This document shows, piece after piece, positions 58,001-64,000 of a stretch of 64,000 nt of DNA. Below the pieces are notes generated by a model. That model worked only from the letters and a program-made list of their open reading frames with translations, was not told the origin of the DNA and did no database searches. Origin of the DNA: Larix kaempferi. Lineage: Eukaryota; Streptophyta; Pinopsida; Pinales; Pinaceae. Within the stretch, counting starts at the first letter, position 1. Every line of letters starts with the position of its first letter. The position numbers were made by a program, and so were the translations under genes. Location of the stretch: assembly GCA_027924585.1 (NCBI GenBank), contig BSBM01000904.1, forward strand, positions 14,678,501 through 14,742,500, read 5' to 3'.

Positions 58001-61000
58001 GTGGTTCTGCCTGAGCGATATCGAGACTACTAGGTGGTGCATGCCAGAGATATGGAGTCTGGTTTTGTCTGTGTGATTCTATTGTAACTTGCATTTTTTC
58101 TTTGGTTTGACAATTGTCTCACACATCGTAAACAGTTGCCTGATGTACATTATGGGTTTGACAATGATATTCCTTCTGGGAATTTCATCTGGCTGCCTGA
58201 ACGTTCAAGTGGAGTGTGTCTCTTCATTTCCATCATGTCATCATCTTCCTCGCATGAAACCTATACCAACGAGCTATGCATAAGGTTGCATCTCTACTGG
58301 TAACACCCCTCTGTTCGCCTCTCTCTGTTTGTGCTGGACAGTCATCTGTCATGACTATGTTCTCTATTGGAGGCCATTCCAAACTTCCATGTCTCTTGCC
58401 ATTCATGGGTTATCGTGACAACTCCTTCCATTGTTTGGACTACGTTGGATCGACCTCCTGCTACGTGAATTCTACATGCCATTCTCTCAACAGCTTCCTC
58501 TTCGTGCCCACGTTCCATGTTGTTTGTATGTGTTGGTCCATTCTATGGTAACATATCCCCTTCCAAGTTCATGCCACACCACCCTTCTAGTTCCGTATTG
58601 GAGTTGGGCATAGAAACCTCCATCCATGCTAGGGTTTGAAAACTCCTTTATTTTGATCTCATTTAGATAGGAAAGGGAATACGGATAATTTTAATAAAAG
58701 GTAATATGAGCTTAGGATAGCGAAACCTGTTGTGGAGCATAATAAGGGAAAAGGGTGTATTTGCATTCATTTAGGAAACGATGGTAATTATTTTGATGGT
58801 GTGTGGCATAGAGGGAAAGGGAAAGCCATTTTTTATTTAAATTAGTGAAGCTCATAATAGAAAAAGGGTTAATGGGATATGGGAGAAGTAGAGAATTTTT
58901 TAAGGAATACTTAATTAATGGGGAATAAGGGGAAATGGATGGGAGAATTATTTAAAAAACACTCATAACTCTATGAAGAGAATGACAAATAATATGAATG
59001 CAAAACAAGGTGGGGGAGGTATTTAAAAAAAGGATATTGTTTTTTTTTTTTGCATAGGCTCGGGGTGATACATTTAAATTTTAAGTTGGGATTAGACACA
59101 AAGAAAGTACTAATGCAACAAATTAATTAACAAAGGATGCACTTTTGACAAATTTTAACTGATAGGACACAAATGACTCATACTTGCTGAAACCTTGGAT
59201 AACTATCGAGAGGTTCAAATGATGAAGTTTTTTGTCAAACAAGAAACGAACGTGACTGGGGTGATGAGTTAAACATGATGGTATGCCAATCAAGACATGA
59301 TGATGCACATAATAGGAAAAAAAATCTGTGAAAATCGAATTGACCATGACATGGTGATGCATAAGATGCAACTTGGCAAGTATTTTGGAGGGTTGATATG
59401 GAAGTTAAAATGGAGAAACAAGGTATGGAAATGGAAATCAAATTTCCCTAGATATGAAAATACATATAGAATGATCATGCAATAAATTTTAAATTTTTCG
59501 TCCTAGTCATCATGTTCTGATGCTTCGGAACATGTCGATGTTGAGAATCAACAGGTGGAACCTAGGAAAAGCAACAATGGACACCACTTCACACTAGGTA
59601 GTTGGAAAACATGATCGTCAAAAAGGGATTCTATAAATGGGTTGGGATCATAGGACACAAGTCCCATACCCTAAGCTGTCAGTCTGTAGTGGTGTCACCT
59701 TGAGGACTTGCCACAACTGAACAACTCCTAGACTCGCATAACCCCACTTATCCAAGTGGCGAGGGACAATCTAACCACTTGAACTAGCTTTACCTATCGC
59801 TTTATGTTTGTGTTAGAGGCACTTTCCCTACAATTAATTTGCATTACAAATGGTTTTTTCAATCTTTAGTACTCTTAGTTTCGTTTTACATGGCCTTGGA
59901 GAAGTTAGATCTCCAATCCCACAACCAAGGCCTTAAAACCTATACTAGTGTTGGTTTTCTATCAAAGAAAAACAAGTCTAGTTTTTTTTAATTATGTTTC
60001 TTTTAGAGGTTATTGTTTACTCATGTGGATGTGGAAATAGATGCACAATGGTGTTCTTAAAAACAACATAAACAAGAAAGAGAGCTTATTCATTCAAATC
60101 ACAACTTCCAACATTACTCAAATGCCAATGAGATTTCAGATCAAAGAAAACTTTCTTTTGAATGCAAAATAATAGCAAGATGAAAGGACACAAAATTGAG
60201 ACCTCCTAATGAATAAGACCTAATGCATGCATAAAAAAGTGAAAAATGTAACCCACAATTCAACAAGGAAAAACAATTACCGATCCAATACAATGCTTAA
60301 AAGAGACAAAGCAAACTTGTCTTTTCACTTACCTTGGACTAGCCAATCTTGAGAGGAATCTTCCTAGGGGTTTTCTCTTAGACTCAATAGATATGGTCAG
60401 GTCTAGTAATAAAGAAAGTTATTGGTGTGTATTTTACCTAAATAAATGGGAAATATAGAGACACAAGTGTGTACTCATGCTCTTACTCTTCCATGTCAAA
60501 GTGATCAACAATAAATGCACTAAGGAAAAACAAGGCACCAAAAACTCTTGGGACATTCCTAATGCAAATAAATCCAAGGTAATCAAGTATCCAAACACCA
60601 CCAAAGGATTCCAAATTTGATAGTGCTACCTCCCAAGGGAATCAAGAGAACTATGATTTCATGGAATATCCATTTTTTCTTTTCCTTCAACACATAATGA
60701 AAAAAACACTAAATGATGATTTTAAAGGCTTAAAAATGAAAATTTTGAAAATCCAAGAAAGATCCAGATCCCCACTAGACCTGATTAATCTAAATCTCAT
60801 TTTTTTTTGGAAATTTTTGTTCCTAACTAGGCCGACGCTTTTGTTCCTTAAGAAAGGTGCATGGGGGAGTGTGCACATGCACTTGTTTCCTGTTAAAAAG
60901 GTGCATGCACATACTCTTTTCACTAAGGAAAGGTGTGTGGGAGACTCAAAGTCTTCCAACACCCAAAATAAAATGACAAATAAGGAAAATATGGCCTCAA

Positions 61001-62499
61001 AATATTTCACTATTTCCTTTTCAATACGAAGGCTAATACACTTCCAAACACTACCTAGAATACTCAAAACATAAGACTAAATAATCTACTATGCCCAAGC
61101 ATCCAAACAAATAACGAATTTCAAGAAAAAAGGGGTAAAATGAGGAGAACCCCAAATTTTTTTCCTCATACGCATTTTTGTAGTACAAAAAGTGCAACCA
61201 CATGCGCTTATCTCCAAAGATAACCTTGGGTAGACACTACCACATGCACCCGTTTCCACTAGGGACTGCATGTAACAATTGAGCTTGACTAGGTCAAGTA
61301 CAAGTCAAGAAAAACATTTTTTTGGAGATTCCAAAGGGTTTGTACTATGACTAAACCTTCCTAATATTGAAACACTCAAAACAAACCTAATAAATCAAGC
61401 AAAAGACCCTACATACACCCTTAAATACCTAGTATGGTTGTCGGTTCTATTGTATGGAAATTGATCCTATGACTAGGGTGAGGTCACCAACAAACTACGC
61501 TGACTAGATATTGGTTAAATGATTAGTTCTACAAGCTTTAAGCAGAATCTCATACAAGAAATTAAACCATACTTTGAATTTCAAGAAAGCAAACAAAGAT
61601 AGATAAGGAAGAGAGATAAATAAGAGACGCATCTTATTTATGAGGGTCGATCCTCATTGATGGTCTTGACCTTTTTTGACTTGCTCCTCAATATATTTCC
61701 CAACTTGCAAAACCACAACCAAACTCCTTGCTCAAATCTTTTGGTTACAAAGAAAGTAACTAAGAATCATAAAAAAATATACATAATATCAATAAACTTG
61801 AATGATGCTTTTACGACATACTGAAATAGTTTTCAATGCTAATCAACCAAACATAACACTTTTAGTTTGGATGTAAAATATCTATTATAATGGAATATTA
61901 AAGTACAACTACCTCTTCCACTTCTCGATACCTTTTCAAACCAAATATTAGGATCCTATGCTCTTGTACACGAATGATCCTAGTTCCACTCTTCTGAATG
62001 TATATGAGGGAGAAATAGCATGAAGATGGCGACTTCAACACTTAGGGAGACAATGATTAGGGACATGGGTCAATGACATGGGATAAGGTATGGATGTAAT
62101 ATGATTGCAAAATTCTTCTAGTGTGATGATGCAATATGGGTGTCCCCTTCCTTGGTCCATCTCATCTCCTTTTTTGTTGACGAAGATAGTTACAGATAGT
62201 TACCAATTAGTTTAGAGAGTTAAAACTAAGCCCCAAACTATTTGAAACTTCCATAACCCCTCGAAAGGAAAACGAGTGTGTCTTGCTAGTTACTAGTGTG
62301 GAAAGCCCGTGTGAGAGATTTTATAGTTGTAACTTCATGGAATCAATGGAAATGAGCTTGGAGCTTACTTTTAGGGATTAGGGCCATCATAAGGATTCAA
62401 ATCATAGTATCTTCCATCTTTTATTCTCTTTTTTTGGAAGATCAGTGAGACTTAGGTGTCAACTTTGGAACTATCGTCATGGATAGAGAAGTGCTAATT
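58001..62499. other. No recognisable gene
   Basis: Mixed AT-rich sequence. Imperfect GGTGCATG repeats near 60857-60940 and echoes near 61200 account for the opposed ORFs at 60661-61074. No domain is recognised in any frame I read. Confidence 0.4.
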
Positions 62500-63670
62500 G
62501 AGCTATAAAAATGACAGAATGCCATCATGCTTCCAAATTCCCATGGTTGGGAGGGGGACTTGTGCCTAATCCCCCTATGGGACCAATCCTGATGAGACCT
62601 TCTGTAAGTATTGCACAAGTTTGTGCTCATAACCATTACCATGGGACATAACAATGTTTTACTTGTCCAGAACTAGGGGAATATTGCAAAATATGTAAAA
62701 TGTATGGGCACTTCCCTTGATAGTGCCCCATCCTGTAGAATTATTCCTTTGTCCTAAATAAGTTCCATTGTGAATTTTATGGGTATAATACTCACAACAC
62801 ATATAAATGTAGAGAATTAGATGGCATATCAGATAGGTTGGATCATTCTTCATATCGAGTTTTTGATAATTACCCTCCTCGAGTGGGGGCGGAAAGGAGG
62901 TGATTATCAAGGTGGTCAATTAGGAGGTTGAGGAGGAGTAATCTAGTGTTTTAATTGTAACAAAATTGGACATCTATATCAAGAATGTCCATTACCTCGA
63001 TGCATGTGGTGTTACTATTGTCGAATAAGCTCACACAATATTGAAGATTTCCCACAACTAATTTTGAAATGGTAAGAAATGTGATAATCTACAGGAAGAT
63101 CTCACAGCTAGAACAAATCTCACTAATCTCACTCAAGAATTGTAGAGAAGAAGAGGAATAGATGAATCAATAATCACTCATGAACTCAGAAATGGAGAAA
63201 ATGCAGTATAATCATACATCATCTGTAAGATGGCACAGTGAAAACTGAATACAATAATATGACTTTCAAGTGAGTTCAAATTATCCAAAGGTCATTCGAA
63301 TTCTCCTCAGTGTGTAGCTTGGATAGCATTAGAGATATCATCCAATCAATGGCAGCAGTCACAAATAGTCAAAAGTCAGTCAAATGAGTCTAACTGAACC
63401 ATGCAAGCACAAATCAGGGGATGGAGACTCTAAGGAGGGCGCATGAGGTTGTTAATAGGTCAAGTGGCACTCCTAAAGAGACAACTGGGAGCTACAGTCA
63501 GTTAAACTGATCAATAGATGCAAGAACTGGTCAATCAATGCTCTAATTGACTTCCAATGATACAAGAGGTGTGGTGGGGAGCATATGTCATCTAGGTGAG
63601 GAAAAAAAGGTGCATCAGGTAGGTAAAAGAGCTATTGAGGGCTGAGGAATTCAACAAATGTTTGTGTACT
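62500..63670 (+). pseudogene. Ty3/gypsy-type gag with multiple CCHC zinc knuckles, degenerate
   Basis: The plus strand reads as a retroelement gag nucleocapsid region. First, CKICKMYGHFP followed by two stops and CPIL (about 62680-62735). Then a CEFYGYNTHNTYKC-like module near 62765, then GGDYQGGQLGG with a TGA and a TAG, then a perfect C-X2-C-X4-H-X4-C knuckle CFNCNKIGHLYQEC at 62947-62988. A second module CYYCRISSHNIEDF follows (63010-63051), where the final Cys is Phe. Beyond a TAA near 63073, ARTNLTNLTQEL appears in another frame. The chain of several knuckles and a GQ/GG-rich linker is typical of plant Ty3-type gag. Stops are mostly TAG or TGA. Capsid sequence upstream was not readable, and pol would lie beyond the window if present. 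Confidence 0.75.
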
Positions 63671-64000
63671 AGATGGAGTTATGTGATTAAAGGTTATTGG
63701 TGGTGATGCAAGCAATTTTTTTTTATTATCTTCATGAAAGGTTGAAAGCATTGCTTGGTGCATGTTGTGGTTTTTTGGTGGTAGATGTTTTTATTGTCTA
63801 TGTTGAAGATTAAGAAGACTAAAATACATCTATCATACAATTCATGAGGACAAAATAAAATAAAGACAATTCAAACAAAGTGAATGAAGACTAAAATACA
63901 TTTAACAAGAGGAAGAGGTCACCATACCTCAAGGATTATGATTGCTCTTTGCTTCAAATGTAAAATGCTATTTTGATGTATCCACTATATGTAAGAAGAG
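63671..64000. other. No recognisable gene at window end
   Basis: AT-rich; could be internal sequence of the gag-bearing element, but I recognise no motif. Confidence 0.4.

Noticed and set aside
60661-61074. Opposed ORFs of 137 and 126 codons
   Set aside because: Both strands are open over GGTGCATG-type imperfect repeats, and neither shows domain motifs.

Overview
This window looks like repeat-dominated plant nuclear DNA. Plant origin is indicated by LINEs carrying DUF4283, zf-RVT and RNase H modules, a Ty3/gypsy integrase/chromodomain tail, a nuclear copy of plastid 23S rRNA, and a long degenerate CCCTAA-like tract. The low gene density and layers of old retroelements suggest a large genome such as a gymnosperm, but the sequence alone does not settle the species. 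I found no intact single-copy housekeeping gene.

Layout. 1-2766: nothing recognisable. 2767-5290: a ~127-bp minisatellite split by a 2.0-kb solo LTR with 5-bp target duplications. 5740-8575: 316-bp tandem repeats followed by a decayed two-exon gene of unknown family with a proline-rich tail; a second relative of its 3' end lies at 42627-43180 on the minus strand. 9831-12300: palindromic CGCGTTAT clusters on both sides of a 1.9-kb telomere-like pyrimidine tract. 13414-14283: a 449-bp tandem duplication. 18046-18645: a Ty3/gypsy integrase/chromodomain fragment. 21164-27445: a structurally complete non-autonomous LTR retrotransposon on the minus strand (CTGAG target duplication, tRNA-iMet primer site, polypurine tract) whose only substantial ORF encodes an acidic coiled-coil-like protein and which lacks pol. 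29886-31266: a 5'-truncated LINE with an uninterrupted zf-RVT/RNase H frame. 35860-36595: a decayed coiled-coil protein. 37731-39705: an inverted repeat pair. 40638-40833: heat-shock-element-like repeats before a TATA box. 41070-41560: plastid rrn23 insertion. 46286-52292: a near full-length LINE, minus strand, with several lesions. 53599-54318: a candidate four-exon small gene. 62500-63670: a Ty3-type gag with CCHC knuckles.

How the pieces relate. Most coding sequence is mobile-element protein. In the decayed copies the nonsense codons are mostly TAG where Gln is expected, with some TGA where Arg is expected. This is what deamination of methylated CAG (a CHG site) and CGA would leave, so the region has probably been silenced, CHG-methylated heterochromatin for a long time. 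The non-autonomous LTR element would need reverse transcriptase and integrase from another element.
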